Shown: one piece after another, positions 1 through 7,968 of the stretch
Layout of the letters: each line of letters opens with the position of its first letter
How positions within the stretch are numbered: the stretch's first letter is position 1
Origin: Roseomonas sp.
Lineage (GTDB): Bacteria; Pseudomonadota; Alphaproteobacteria; Acetobacterales; Acetobacteraceae
Reading direction: 5' to 3'
Length of the DNA stretch: 64,000 nucleotides
Assembly: GCA_020249775.1 (NCBI GenBank)
Contig: JADCFA010000012.1
Location: forward strand, 112,414-176,413
Position numbers and translations under genes: made by a program
The notes under the pieces: generated by a model
Seen by the model: only the letters and a program-made list of their open reading frames with translations
The model's database searches: none
Told to the model about the DNA's origin: nothing

Positions 1-831
1 ATGACGCGGCTGGTCATGCCGCTCGTGGCGGCGCAGATCCCGGGCCTGAGGCCCGTCATTATCAATCGCACGGGCGCTGCCGGCCAGATTGGCCTTGAAG
101 CCACCTTCAACGCTGCGCCTGATGGCTATACGATTGGCGCCACCACCATCCCCGCGCATAACGCCATCCCGCTGGAACGCCAGGTGCGTTACCGCGCGAT
201 GGATTTCACCTTCCTCTGCAATATCGTTGAAGACGCCAATTGCTTTTACGTGCGCGCCGATAGCCCGCTCAAAACCTTGCAGGATCTGGTGGCGGCGGCC
301 AAGGCGCGGCCGGAACAGATCACCTATGCCACGACCGGCATTGGCAGCGATGATCATCTTTTCGTGCTGCATTTTGAGGAGCTGGCTGGCCTCAAGCCCA
401 TGATCCAGGTGCCCTTCGCCGGTGCGGCACCGCTTATTCCGCAATTGCTAGGCGGCAATATGGATGTCGCCGCGATCAATGTGAACGATGCGCTGCAATT
501 GGCGCGCGAAGGCAAGGTGCGGATGCTGGCCCAGGCCGCGGTAGCGCGCCAGCCGGAAGCCGCTGATGTGCCAACCTTCCGCGAATTGGGTTTTGATCTG
601 GTGCATGGCGCAAGCCGTGGCATTGTCGGCCCGCCCAATATGCCGCCCGCCATTGTGGCGCGGCTGGAAGCGGCCTTCCGCACAGCCTTGGCCGATGAGA
701 ATTTCAAGCGCGAAGCGGTGCGCAATTTCATGCCGCTCAATACCATGGTCGGCACTGAATATCGTGCCTTTGCGCAATCCGTGGATGATCGGCTGAAGCG
801 GCTTTGGCAGGTGCGCCCCTGGCGAGGCTAG
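1..831 (+). CDS. Bug-family tripartite tricarboxylate transporter (TTT) substrate-binding protein, 5'-truncated by the window
   Basis: Periplasmic receptor of the Bug/TctC family, which captures carboxylates or related small molecules. The 276 visible residues match the family from the conserved P-V-x-I-x-N-R-x-G-A-x-G-x-I-G segment onward. Aligned with the second Bug protein in this window (2082-3053), about 45 N-terminal residues are missing, including the signal peptide and first beta strand, so the ATG at base 1 is probably internal. Downstream family features include a G-x-D-D-H-L segment near residue 113, V-P-F-x-G-A-A-P near 139, and V-G-P-P-N-x-P-P-A-I near 208. It is convergent with the M20 peptidase gene, with only 6 nt between the stops. 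No TctA/TctB membrane subunits lie nearby, as is usual for orphan Bug receptors. The ligand cannot be told from sequence. Confidence 0.88.
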   Translation: MTRLVMPLVAAQIPGLRPVIINRTGAAGQIGLEATFNAAPDGYTIGATTIPAHNAIPLERQVRYRAMDFTFLCNIVEDANCFYVRADSPLKTLQDLVAAAKARPEQITYATTGIGSDDHLFVLHFEELAGLKPMIQVPFAGAAPLIPQLLGGNMDVAAINVNDALQLAREGKVRMLAQAAVARQPEAADVPTFRELGFDLVHGASRGIVGPPNMPPAIVARLEAAFRTALADENFKREAVRNFMPLNTMVGTEYRAFAQSVDDRLKRLWQVRPWRG

Positions 832-837
832 GGCAAG

Positions 838-2016
838 TTACAGCCCCGCCTTTTCCAGCCGCATAATGGCGCGCGCCATGGCCTGGGCGCGCGGGATCAT
901 GCTGTCAATTTCCAGATACTCTTCCGGGCTATGCGCCTTGCCGCCCACGGGGCCGACCGCGCAAATCGTCGGCGCGCCAATCGCGGCGGTGAAACCACTA
1001 TCGGCGCAGCCACCGGAAAACTCGCCGTGCACCTTCAGGCCGCTATCTGCTGCGGCGCCTTGGTAAAGTGCGAAGACACGCTCACTCGCAGGCGTTGCAT
1101 TCAAGGGCAGGAATTCACCCTTGATGACAAGCTTCGCCTTGGTGCCGGGCACGAAGGATTTCGTGACAATGTCGTGCAGCTTGCCGACCACCTCATCGCG
1201 ATCCGCCAATTCAACATAGCGCAAATCAATCTGGAATTGACAGGCGGGCGCCACCGTATTCACGCTCTGCCCGCCACTCACCAAACCAACATTCAACGTA
1301 ATACCGCGCTTCAAATCCGTCAGCGCATGAATGGCGACAATCTTCTGCGCCGCTTCGCCAATCGCGCTGATGCCGGCTTCGAAATTACCGCCGGAATGCG
1401 CGGCCTTGCCTTCAATATCCACCACGGAAAACACGCCGCCCTTGCGCCCCGTGACAACATTGCCAGAAGGCCGGCCCGGTTCGCTATTGAAGACCACACG
1501 CGCGCTGCGTGCCTCATTTTCAATCACCGGGCGGCCTTCGGGGCTGCCGATTTCCTCATCCCCGGTGAAAAGCCCAACCAAAGGCCCAGGCGCATCGCCG
1601 AATTTATGAAAGGCGGCAAGGACGAACATATTCATCACAATGCCGGCCTTCATATCGGCAACACCCGGCCCATAGGCGATATTGCCTTGAATGGTGAAAG
1701 GCCGACGCTCCGGCTCACCCTTCGGGAACACCGTATCGCGATGCCCCATCAGCACGATATTCTTCTGCTGATTGCCGGACGCGATTTCATGCGCACCAGG
1801 CACAATCCCGCGCAGGCAATCGCCATGTTTTTCACGCGGCACAACCTCCACCGCAATGCCCTGGCCTTCAAGGAAGCGCTTCACCTGCTGGCCAGTGCGA
1901 TCCACGCCAGCCTTGTCATAGGAACCGCCATCGGTATTCACCATTTCCTTGAGCTCAGCGAGCATGGCGTCCTGTTGCGTGGCAAGCCAGGCGGTGATTT
2001 GCGCTTCGGTGGTCAT
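838..2016 (-). CDS. M20-family metallopeptidase (glutamate carboxypeptidase/ArgE-like)
   Basis: Predicted dizinc amidohydrolase/exopeptidase of 392 residues. Visible metal-site residues are H92 and D94 (G-H-R-D-T-V), D121 (A-D-M-K-A-G), the catalytic base/ligand pair E154-E155 (T-G-D-E-E-I-G-S), E179 (N-S-E-P-G-R) and a C-terminal histidine in G-K-A-H-S-P-E-E. The dimerisation or lid domain sits between about 190 and 300. The chosen ATG at 2016 has a purine-rich A-A-G-A-A-A-G-A-G-G ribosome site just upstream; a longer in-frame ORF start at 2076 lacks one. No signal peptide is seen, so it is probably cytoplasmic. It is the last gene of a minus-strand run (5259 to 838) and may deacylate or hydrolyse an amide substrate imported through the Bug receptors. 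The substrate is unknown. Confidence 0.88.
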   Translation of the reverse strand: MTTEAQITAWLATQQDAMLAELKEMVNTDGGSYDKAGVDRTGQQVKRFLEGQGIAVEVVPREKHGDCLRGIVPGAHEIASGNQQKNIVLMGHRDTVFPKGEPERRPFTIQGNIAYGPGVADMKAGIVMNMFVLAAFHKFGDAPGPLVGLFTGDEEIGSPEGRPVIENEARSARVVFNSEPGRPSGNVVTGRKGGVFSVVDIEGKAAHSGGNFEAGISAIGEAAQKIVAIHALTDLKRGITLNVGLVSGGQSVNTVAPACQFQIDLRYVELADRDEVVGKLHDIVTKSFVPGTKAKLVIKGEFLPLNATPASERVFALYQGAAADSGLKVHGEFSGGCADSGFTAAIGAPTICAVGPVGGKAHSPEEYLEIDSMIPRAQAMARAIMRLEKAGL

Positions 2017-2081
2017 GCGAACCTCTTTCTTATCGGCATAAGGCCCAAGCCTGCGCTGGCAACGCGGCCCATGCAAGGGCG

Positions 2082-3053
2082 CTATTCAATCTTGCCGAGC
2101 GCTCGGATCACGCGGAGCAATCTGCCCGCATCCTCATCATAAAAGCGCCGGAAGGCATCGCCATCGCGGTAATCGAGCGTATTCCCGCTGCCCGCCATGA
2201 TGCGAATGAAATCGGCATCCTGCGCGACTTGCCGCGCCGCATCGCGAATGCGTTCAATGATCGCGGGCGGTGTGCCGGCGGGCGCGAAAAGTCCGACCCA
2301 GATGTAGAATTCTACATCCAAAAAACCTTTCTCGACCAGCGTCGGCACATCCTCAAAACCCTTGAGGCGCTGGCGCCCCCAGGTGGCCAAGGCGCGCAAC
2401 CGCCCATCGCGCACATGCTGCGCCACCGGCCCGGGGCCGGAGGAAAGCGCCTGCACCTGCCCGCTCAAAATCGCGGTCAAGGCCGGCCCGCCACCCTGGA
2501 AGGGCACATGCAGCATCTCAATCCCTGCCGCCTGCGACAGCATCGCCATCGGCACATGCAAGGCCGAGTAATTGCCCGCAGAAGAATAGGCGATCTGGCC
2601 GGGCCTGGCTTTTGCTTCGGCGATGAATTCCTCAAGGCTGCGAATGGGGCTGGATGCAGGCACCACCAGCACAGTGGGATCGGCGGAAAACAATGCAATC
2701 GGCGTCAGCATCTCCGGCGTATAGGCCGGCGTGCGGCCATTGATGCGCGCGGCTTCCGGCAGGAAGGTCATGGAAGAAAGACCCATCAGCAGCGTATAGC
2801 CATCTGGCGTGCTGCGCGCGACGAAACCATTGCCGATTTCGCCCGCCGCGCCACCGCGATTGGTGATTGGCACCGGCACGCGCCAAATCCTTTCCAGCGT
2901 GGCAGCGGCGGGGCGGCCCACCACATCCGCCTGCCCACCAGGCGGGAAGGCGACCACGATGGAAACGGCACGCGATGGGAAATTCTCCTGCGCCAGCGCC
3001 GGCATGGCGAAGGGGAGCGTTGTGGCCCCGATCAAGAGTGAGCGTCTTTGCAT
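2082..3053 (-). CDS. Bug-family TTT transporter substrate-binding protein
   Basis: Complete 323-residue Bug/TctC receptor. Residues 1-21 form a signal peptide with a twin Arg start (M-Q-R-R-S), a hydrophobic core and an A-L-A cleavage site before Q22. The mature protein opens with the family signature F-P-S-R-A-V-S-I-V-V-A-F-P-P-G-G and continues with N-R-G-G-A-A-G-E-I-G. The ATG at 3053 is preceded by GGGAGGA, which fixes the start. It lies 25 nt downstream of the fumarylacetoacetate-hydrolase-family gene and 65 nt upstream of the M20 gene, which suggests cotranscription and a substrate linked to those enzymes. No membrane subunits are encoded in the window. Confidence 0.92.
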   Translation of the reverse strand: MQRRSLLIGATTLPFAMPALAQENFPSRAVSIVVAFPPGGQADVVGRPAAATLERIWRVPVPITNRGGAAGEIGNGFVARSTPDGYTLLMGLSSMTFLPEAARINGRTPAYTPEMLTPIALFSADPTVLVVPASSPIRSLEEFIAEAKARPGQIAYSSAGNYSALHVPMAMLSQAAGIEMLHVPFQGGGPALTAILSGQVQALSSGPGPVAQHVRDGRLRALATWGRQRLKGFEDVPTLVEKGFLDVEFYIWVGLFAPAGTPPAIIERIRDAARQVAQDADFIRIMAGSGNTLDYRDGDAFRRFYDEDAGRLLRVIRALGKIE

Positions 3054-3078
3054 GTTGTATCCTCCCGTTTTTATTGTT

Positions 3079-3954
3079 TTAGGCGACAGGGTTTTCGAGC
3101 ACACCAATCCCGCTGATTTCAATCTTCACCACATCGCCCTTTTGCAGGAATTTCGGCGGGGTGAAGCCAATGCCAACACCAACCGGCGTGCCGGTTGCAA
3201 TCACATCGCCGGGTTCAAGCGTGATGGCGGCGCTGATCGCTTCAATCAGGGTTGGCACATCGAATATCAAATCGGCCACCAACGCATCCTGGCGCTTTTC
3301 GCCATTCACATGCGTGATCAGGCGAAGTTTTGTCGGATCAGGCGCTTCATCCGCGGTCAGGATGGCGGGGCCCATGGGGCAGAAACTATCCAGCCCCTTG
3401 CCGAGCACCCATTGGCTATGGCGCTTCTGCAAATGCCGCGCGGTCACATCATTGATGATGGTATAGCCAAATACATGCGAAAGCGCGGCAGCCTTGGAAA
3501 TGCCGCGCCCGCCCGTGCCGATCACAATCGCCAATTCGCCTTCGTAATCCAACCCGCCGGTCGGGTCCAAATGGCTCAGGATCGGTTCGCCGGTTGCGAT
3601 GATGGCGGTATGCGGCTTGGAGAAAACAACAGGGAAGGGCGGCACCACATCCTTCGCCCCACCATCAAAGCCTGAGCCCGCGAATTCCTTGGCGTGTTCA
3701 TGGTAATTCTTGCCAACACAGAACACATTCTTCGGCGGACGCGGAATGGGGGCCAGGATTTTAGCGCCATGCACCAGCGGCGCCTTGCCCAACGCCTCCC
3801 GCGCCGCCGCAAGCGCTGCCGGCCCCGCCGCAATCAACCCAATCATATCGCGCGGCAGTGATGGGGCAGCGGCGGCGATATCGCGCAAAGCACCTGCTGC
3901 ATCCAGCGCGCCAATCCGCACACCGGCGGCATCCGAGAAAGTGACCAAACGCAT
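3079..3954 (-). CDS. Fumarylacetoacetate hydrolase (FAH)-family protein
   Basis: Cytoplasmic 291-residue enzyme of the FAH superfamily, whose members hydrolyse, hydrate or decarboxylate beta-diketo acids in aromatic and sugar-acid catabolism. The short N-terminal cap (1-70) is followed by the catalytic fold beginning with F-C-V-G-K-N-Y (78-84). Metal ligands are E138 and E140 (D-Y-E-G-E-L) and D169 (I-I-N-D-V-T-A-R). The C-terminal G-T-P-x-G-V-G motif is near 255-261. The ATG at 3954 has AAGGAC upstream; the reading frame extends to 4086 without a better start. It sits between an enolase-superfamily gene and a Bug receptor, which points to a sugar-acid or hydroxy-acid pathway. The exact reaction (for example 2-keto-3-deoxy acid hydrolysis) is open. 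Confidence 0.9.
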   Translation of the reverse strand: MRLVTFSDAAGVRIGALDAAGALRDIAAAAPSLPRDMIGLIAAGPAALAAAREALGKAPLVHGAKILAPIPRPPKNVFCVGKNYHEHAKEFAGSGFDGGAKDVVPPFPVVFSKPHTAIIATGEPILSHLDPTGGLDYEGELAIVIGTGGRGISKAAALSHVFGYTIINDVTARHLQKRHSQWVLGKGLDSFCPMGPAILTADEAPDPTKLRLITHVNGEKRQDALVADLIFDVPTLIEAISAAITLEPGDVIATGTPVGVGIGFTPPKFLQKGDVVKIEISGIGVLENPVA

Positions 3955-4093
3955 CGGCTTGTCCTTATTGCTGCGCAGGGCTTGGCAAGCGGCAATACCC
4001 CTGATGTCGCAACCCTTATGGAGCAGGGTTTTTCCTGTCAATGCGGCACAGGCCAACGCTTGACGCCCCCGCGACCGGCAGCACAAGGGCTTA

Positions 4094-4116
4094 CCGGGCG
4101 GCGATGCGCCGCCCGG
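4094..4116 (-). terminator. GC-rich hairpin between enolase-superfamily and FAH-family genes
   Basis: Perfect 10-bp inverted repeat (4094-4103 with 4107-4116) with a 3-nt loop, located 45 nt after the stop of the enolase-superfamily gene. There is no T-run on either side, so it is either a Rho-type or processing hairpin, or a partial terminator inside the operon. Confidence 0.4.
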
Positions 4117-4161
4117 AATTCATCTCCGCCTAGAATACAGCATAAGACAATGCAAAGGACG

Positions 4162-5259
4162 TTAGCGCAATACGAAATCCTTCAGCACTTCCGGCTTGAA
4201 GGCCAGGCCATGGCCCGGCGTTTCCGGCGCGGTGATCATGCCCTTGGCAATTTTCGGCAGGCTGATGAAGGCGTCATCCAAAAGCCCCATCTGTTCCGCC
4301 CAAATGCCATTCGGAATGCTTGCCAGCAGATGCACATTCAATTCCGGGAAAAGATGCGGCGCGATGGTCATGCCCCAGGTATCGGCCACGGTTGCGATCT
4401 TACGGAGCTCGGTCAGGCCACCGCGCATCGGATCAGGTTGCAGAATGGGTAGGCGCGGATTTTCCAAAAAGGGCTTCAGATCGGCGCGGCCAAAATGCGT
4501 CTCCCCACCCACAACCCGCATATCAAGCGCCTCCGCACAGCGGAGATAGCCAGCGTAATCATCCGCAAGCACCGGTTCTTCCAGCCAATAGATATCATAT
4601 TCCTCAAACTTGCGGCCCATGGTGATGGCGATATCCGCGCTCCAGCCCATATTCACATCAATCATGATATCAATATCCGGGCCAACCGCTTCGCGCATGC
4701 GCCGCGCATTATCAAGATCCGTGTTGAGATCACCAATATGCGCAACCTGCATCTTGATGGCAGGGTAGCCCTGTTCGATATAGTGCTTGGCTTTCGCGAT
4801 CATGCCATCACCGCGCGCGCCGCGGAAACAGCCACTGCCATAGATCGGAATCTCGGATCGGTAATGTCCCCAAAGCCGATGCAAGGGCAGCCCCGCTGCC
4901 TTGCCCAGAATATCCCAAAGCGCAATGTCAATCGCCGATTGCGCCATCATGGCAACCCCGCCGCGCCCGCCAGTCAGTGTCGCGCGCCACAAATCGCGCC
5001 AGATCGCTTCCACCGCCGAGGCATCACGCCCAATGATGCGCGGCACCATCGCTTCCGCAATGCAGGCGCCGATGGTGCGTTGCAAGGGCAGGTTCAGCAA
5101 ATGCAGATAGCCCATGCCGGTAATGCCTGATTGCGTGGTGATTTCCACCACCACCAGATCACGCATCGGCCCCAGCGCATGGCCCGCCAGCCATGGGTCA
5201 TTCGCCCATGGCATTTGCAGGAGCGTGGTTTTCACCTCGCGTATCGTGAGATCGGTCAT
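4162..5259 (-). CDS. Mandelate racemase/muconate lactonizing enzyme family protein (enolase superfamily)
   Basis: 365-residue Mg-dependent enzyme, abstracting an alpha proton from a carboxylate. An N-terminal capping domain (1-130) precedes the TIM barrel. Metal ligands are D201 (M-I-D-V-N), E227 (L-E-E-P) and E253 (G-G-E-T-H). The strand-2 motif is K169-M-Q171 rather than the usual K-x-K, and H302 (A-P-H-L-F) sits where the barrel-end histidine is expected in mandelate racemase-type members. The ATG at 5259 follows a purine-rich GGAAGC stretch. It is the first gene of the 5259-838 minus-strand run and is divergent from the transglutaminase gene. Likely a sugar-acid dehydratase or racemase; family-level call only. 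Confidence 0.9.
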   Translation of the reverse strand: MTDLTIREVKTTLLQMPWANDPWLAGHALGPMRDLVVVEITTQSGITGMGYLHLLNLPLQRTIGACIAEAMVPRIIGRDASAVEAIWRDLWRATLTGGRGGVAMMAQSAIDIALWDILGKAAGLPLHRLWGHYRSEIPIYGSGCFRGARGDGMIAKAKHYIEQGYPAIKMQVAHIGDLNTDLDNARRMREAVGPDIDIMIDVNMGWSADIAITMGRKFEEYDIYWLEEPVLADDYAGYLRCAEALDMRVVGGETHFGRADLKPFLENPRLPILQPDPMRGGLTELRKIATVADTWGMTIAPHLFPELNVHLLASIPNGIWAEQMGLLDDAFISLPKIAKGMITAPETPGHGLAFKPEVLKDFVLR

Positions 5260-5358
5260 GGCCGCTTCCTTCCCTGGGGCTGGTTGCGCAAGCATCGGGC
5301 GATCATGTGCTTTTGGTCAATCGCCTCACCTGCCCAAGCTGGTCTAGAATTTTGGCCC

Positions 5359-6267
5359 ATGCCGCTTCGATTCGCCCTGACCCATCGCAGCACCTATCGC
5401 TATGCGCGCGCGGTGGGCCTTGGCCCGCAGCTCATTCGTCTGCGCCCGGCACCGCAATGCCGCACGCCGATCCTCTCCTATGCGCTCAAAATCGCACCGG
5501 CAGCGCATTGGCTGCATTGGCAGCAGGACCCGCTTGGGAATTTCATGGCGCGCGTGCTGATGACAGAACCGGTCACCTCTTTCGGCGTTACGGTTGACCT
5601 CACGGCCGAGATTTCCGCCATCAACCCCTTTGATTTCTTCGTTGCCCCCGAAGCTGCCAATTGGCCCTTCACGCCGGAACCCTGGCTTGCCGAACAGCTT
5701 TTGCCCTATCGCCGGCTCGATCCGCTGGGCCCTTTGCTGGATGCTTTTCTCAAGGAAATACCACGCACACCGCGCGGCACGGTTGAATTTCTGGTGAAGC
5801 TGACAGCCCTTCTGCATCAGCGCATCGCCTATGTGAAACGGCCAGAGCCAGGGGTATGGGATAGCGAACAGGTGCTCCGCGAAGCACGCGGTTCCTGCCG
5901 CGATTCCTCCTGGCTTTTGGTGCAAATCCTGCGCCGGCTTGGCTTTGGCGCGCGCTTTGTCTCGGGCTATTTGATCGAACCCGTCATGCTTGGGCGCGAT
6001 GATGCGGAATTGCACGCCTGGGCAGAGGTCTACCTGCCCGGCGCCGGCTGGATCGGGCTTGACCCGACCTCTGGCCTTTTGGCGGGCGCAGGGCATATCC
6101 CGCTCGCCGCCGCACCAGACCCGGCCAGCGCGGCACCAATTTCCGGCACGGTGGAGCCGGTTGAAACCGAAACACGGTTTGAGATGGTGCTGCGGCGCTT
6201 GGGCGAAGGGCCGGATGGGCCGAGCCTCCCCGCCACTTCGGTAGCACGCCAAGATGTCCGCCGCTGA
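5359..6267 (+). CDS. Transglutaminase-like (papain-fold) family protein
   Basis: 302-residue protein with the bacterial transglutaminase N-terminal beta region (1-140: L-R-F-A-L-T-H-R-S-T-Y-R-Y) followed by the transglutaminase core. The catalytic triad is C180 (A-R-G-S-C-R-D), H219 (E-L-H-A-W-A-E-V-Y) and D235 (I-G-L-D-P-T-S-G), spaced as in this family. No signal peptide, so presumably cytoplasmic; relatives act as proteases or amide-bond-forming enzymes of mostly unknown substrate. The ATG at 5359 matches the family N-terminus; the open frame extends upstream without a plausible start. It overlaps the next gene, a C39-like protein, by 14 nt, so the two papain-fold proteins are probably cotranslated. 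Confidence 0.88.
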   Translation: MPLRFALTHRSTYRYARAVGLGPQLIRLRPAPQCRTPILSYALKIAPAAHWLHWQQDPLGNFMARVLMTEPVTSFGVTVDLTAEISAINPFDFFVAPEAANWPFTPEPWLAEQLLPYRRLDPLGPLLDAFLKEIPRTPRGTVEFLVKLTALLHQRIAYVKRPEPGVWDSEQVLREARGSCRDSSWLLVQILRRLGFGARFVSGYLIEPVMLGRDDAELHAWAEVYLPGAGWIGLDPTSGLLAGAGHIPLAAAPDPASAAPISGTVEPVETETRFEMVLRRLGEGPDGPSLPATSVARQDVRR

Positions 6268-6889
6268 AACCCCGCCCTATTTCGGCCAATGGGAAAGCCC
6301 TGGGCTGATTGGTGATATCATCGCCGGGCGCAGCCGTGCGGAGGATGATCCCGCCTGGGCGGAATCTGGGGCGGAAAGCCCGCAGGATTACGCGCGCTGG
6401 GCGGACCATCTCTGCGGTGTGGCGTGCCTTCGCATGGCGCTGGCCGCGCGCGGCATCACGCCGCCCCGCGCGCGCGATCTGGCGCGGGTGCTGACACGCT
6501 ACGGCGCCTATGTGGAAGAACCGAGTGGCTTCATCCGCGGCCTGATCTATGCGCCCGCCATCCTGTGGCTTGCGGAAGCCCATGCCATGCCGGCTGAGAT
6601 CATCCTGGACCGAGCGGCGGAAGACATCCCGCCCTTACTCGCCAATGGCGGGCTTTTCATCGCATCCGTCCACCCCGCCATGCGCCGCCCGGCAGAACCC
6701 GCCCCCGGCAAGGGCGGTCATCTGGTCCTGGTATTTGGCGCTGCCGACGAGACACTTCGGCTGCACAACCCATCCGGCCATGACGCCGCGTCCCAGGCCG
6801 ATGCGCGCGTCGCTATTGCCGATTTCGCGCGGTTTTTTGCCGGGCGCGGCATTTGGCTGCCTGGCGCGCCATTGGCGCAAGGGGCTTGA
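6254..6889 (+). CDS. Peptidase C39-like/papain-fold protein
   Basis: 211-residue protein with the layout of peptidase C39-like domains: C54 in D-H-L-C-G-V-A-C, H156 in K-G-G-H-L-V-L-V, and N172 in L-H-N-P-S-G. No signal peptide, membrane segment or ABC transporter domain is present, so it is a stand-alone cytoplasmic member rather than a bacteriocin exporter. It overlaps the preceding transglutaminase-like gene by 14 nt, which suggests the two work on the same substrate or complex. The protease activity is inferred from the Cys-His-Asn arrangement. Confidence 0.75.
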   Translation: MSAAETPPYFGQWESPGLIGDIIAGRSRAEDDPAWAESGAESPQDYARWADHLCGVACLRMALAARGITPPRARDLARVLTRYGAYVEEPSGFIRGLIYAPAILWLAEAHAMPAEIILDRAAEDIPPLLANGGLFIASVHPAMRRPAEPAPGKGGHLVLVFGAADETLRLHNPSGHDAASQADARVAIADFARFFAGRGIWLPGAPLAQGA

Positions 6890-6907
6890 GGCCCTAACAC
6901 TGACCCC

Positions 6908-7879
6908 ATGCGAAGCCTGCGCCTTCTTTTGCTGATGCTGCTGGTCTGCCCGCTGCTCGCGCTGCGGGTTGAAGCGCAGGGCAATGGCCAGGTGATTACC
7001 GGCATTCCCGGCTATTCGCTCCAGCAAACCGCCAATGGGGTGCTGGGCTTGCTTGGCTATAATGTGGTGCCCGATGTCACCGCATCCTCGCTCAGCATCA
7101 GCCGCGGGAACCAGGATGATACCGGGCTGCAAACCACGCAATTCGGCCTGGGCTTCACCGTGGACCCGGATTTTCCGCTCTATCTGGAAGGGTTTTTGGG
7201 CTATTCGCGCTACGATCCACGCTTCGTGTTTTCGCAAGGTGCGGACAAGACCCTGCTGCCTACGCGCTGGAATAATGTTTCAGGCACCATTGGTGTCGGC
7301 TGGGATTTCCCCATCATCGAAGGCCTGGTGTTTCGGCCCATCCTGAATGCCGCGCTTGGGCACGTGGAAACCGATGCTTCACTTTTCGGGCGCTTGCTGG
7401 AATTGAAATATAACCGCGAATTGGCCTTTCTCCAACGCGGCCGCATGAACGCCTATGGTCTCGGCGGGTCACTGATGTTGGATCTGAACATCCCCCGCCC
7501 TGGCTACGAAATTGATCTTGAATTGCGCTACACCGATATCCGGCTTTCTACCTATGGCGATACATCATCCTTTGTGCGCGGAGAGTCGGAGGCCAAAACC
7601 TTCAATATCTGGGGCCGTGTGCGCTGGCCGATGGATGCTGAAATGTTCGGCCGCCCGCTGCGCTGGGTGGTGGATTTCGCCCATTCGCGCTTCCTGGGCG
7701 ATCAGTCGGCGATCGGCTTTGACCATCTGACCAAGGTGGGCGGCGGGATCGAGATGAATGTCGGGCGCTATGAATTGGGGGTTTGGGATTTCAACATGCA
7801 AAGCATCCGCATCGTGGCGCGGTATCTGTTTGGCCAGAATGTCTCCGGCGCCTCGATCGGGCTGGCGGTTTCCTTCTAA
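6908..7879 (+). CDS. Predicted outer-membrane beta-barrel protein (solitary autotransporter-barrel-like)
   Basis: 323 residues. A Leu-rich signal peptide (1-23, ending V-E-A before Q24) is followed by alternating polar/aromatic strands throughout, with glycine-rich turns, and the chain ends in a C-terminal phenylalanine (S-I-G-L-A-V-S-F), the classic outer-membrane barrel terminus. No passenger domain is visible, so it resembles solitary autotransporter-type barrels. It follows the C39-like gene by 18 nt and may be cotranscribed. No specific function can be assigned. Confidence 0.75.
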   Translation: MRSLRLLLLMLLVCPLLALRVEAQGNGQVITGIPGYSLQQTANGVLGLLGYNVVPDVTASSLSISRGNQDDTGLQTTQFGLGFTVDPDFPLYLEGFLGYSRYDPRFVFSQGADKTLLPTRWNNVSGTIGVGWDFPIIEGLVFRPILNAALGHVETDASLFGRLLELKYNRELAFLQRGRMNAYGLGGSLMLDLNIPRPGYEIDLELRYTDIRLSTYGDTSSFVRGESEAKTFNIWGRVRWPMDAEMFGRPLRWVVDFAHSRFLGDQSAIGFDHLTKVGGGIEMNVGRYELGVWDFNMQSIRIVARYLFGQNVSGASIGLAVSF

Positions 7880-7888
7880 GCCCGGCCC

Positions 7889-7927
7889 GGGCGGGGCAGG
7901 GGGCGCCGCCGCCTTGACGCCCCGCCC
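7889..7927 (+). terminator. GC hairpin downstream of the outer-membrane barrel gene
   Basis: 9-bp perfect inverted repeat (7889-7897 with 7919-7927) just after the barrel gene stop. The loop is long (21 nt) and there is no T-tract, so intrinsic termination is uncertain. Confidence 0.35.
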
Positions 7928-7968
7928 CGCAAGTGATGCTTTGGGCGCATAAGGAAGGATCAGCCGCC

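Noticed and set aside
931..2142. 403-codon plus-strand frame opposite the M20 peptidase gene
   Set aside because: Shadow of a well-supported gene with complete metal-site motifs on the other strand.
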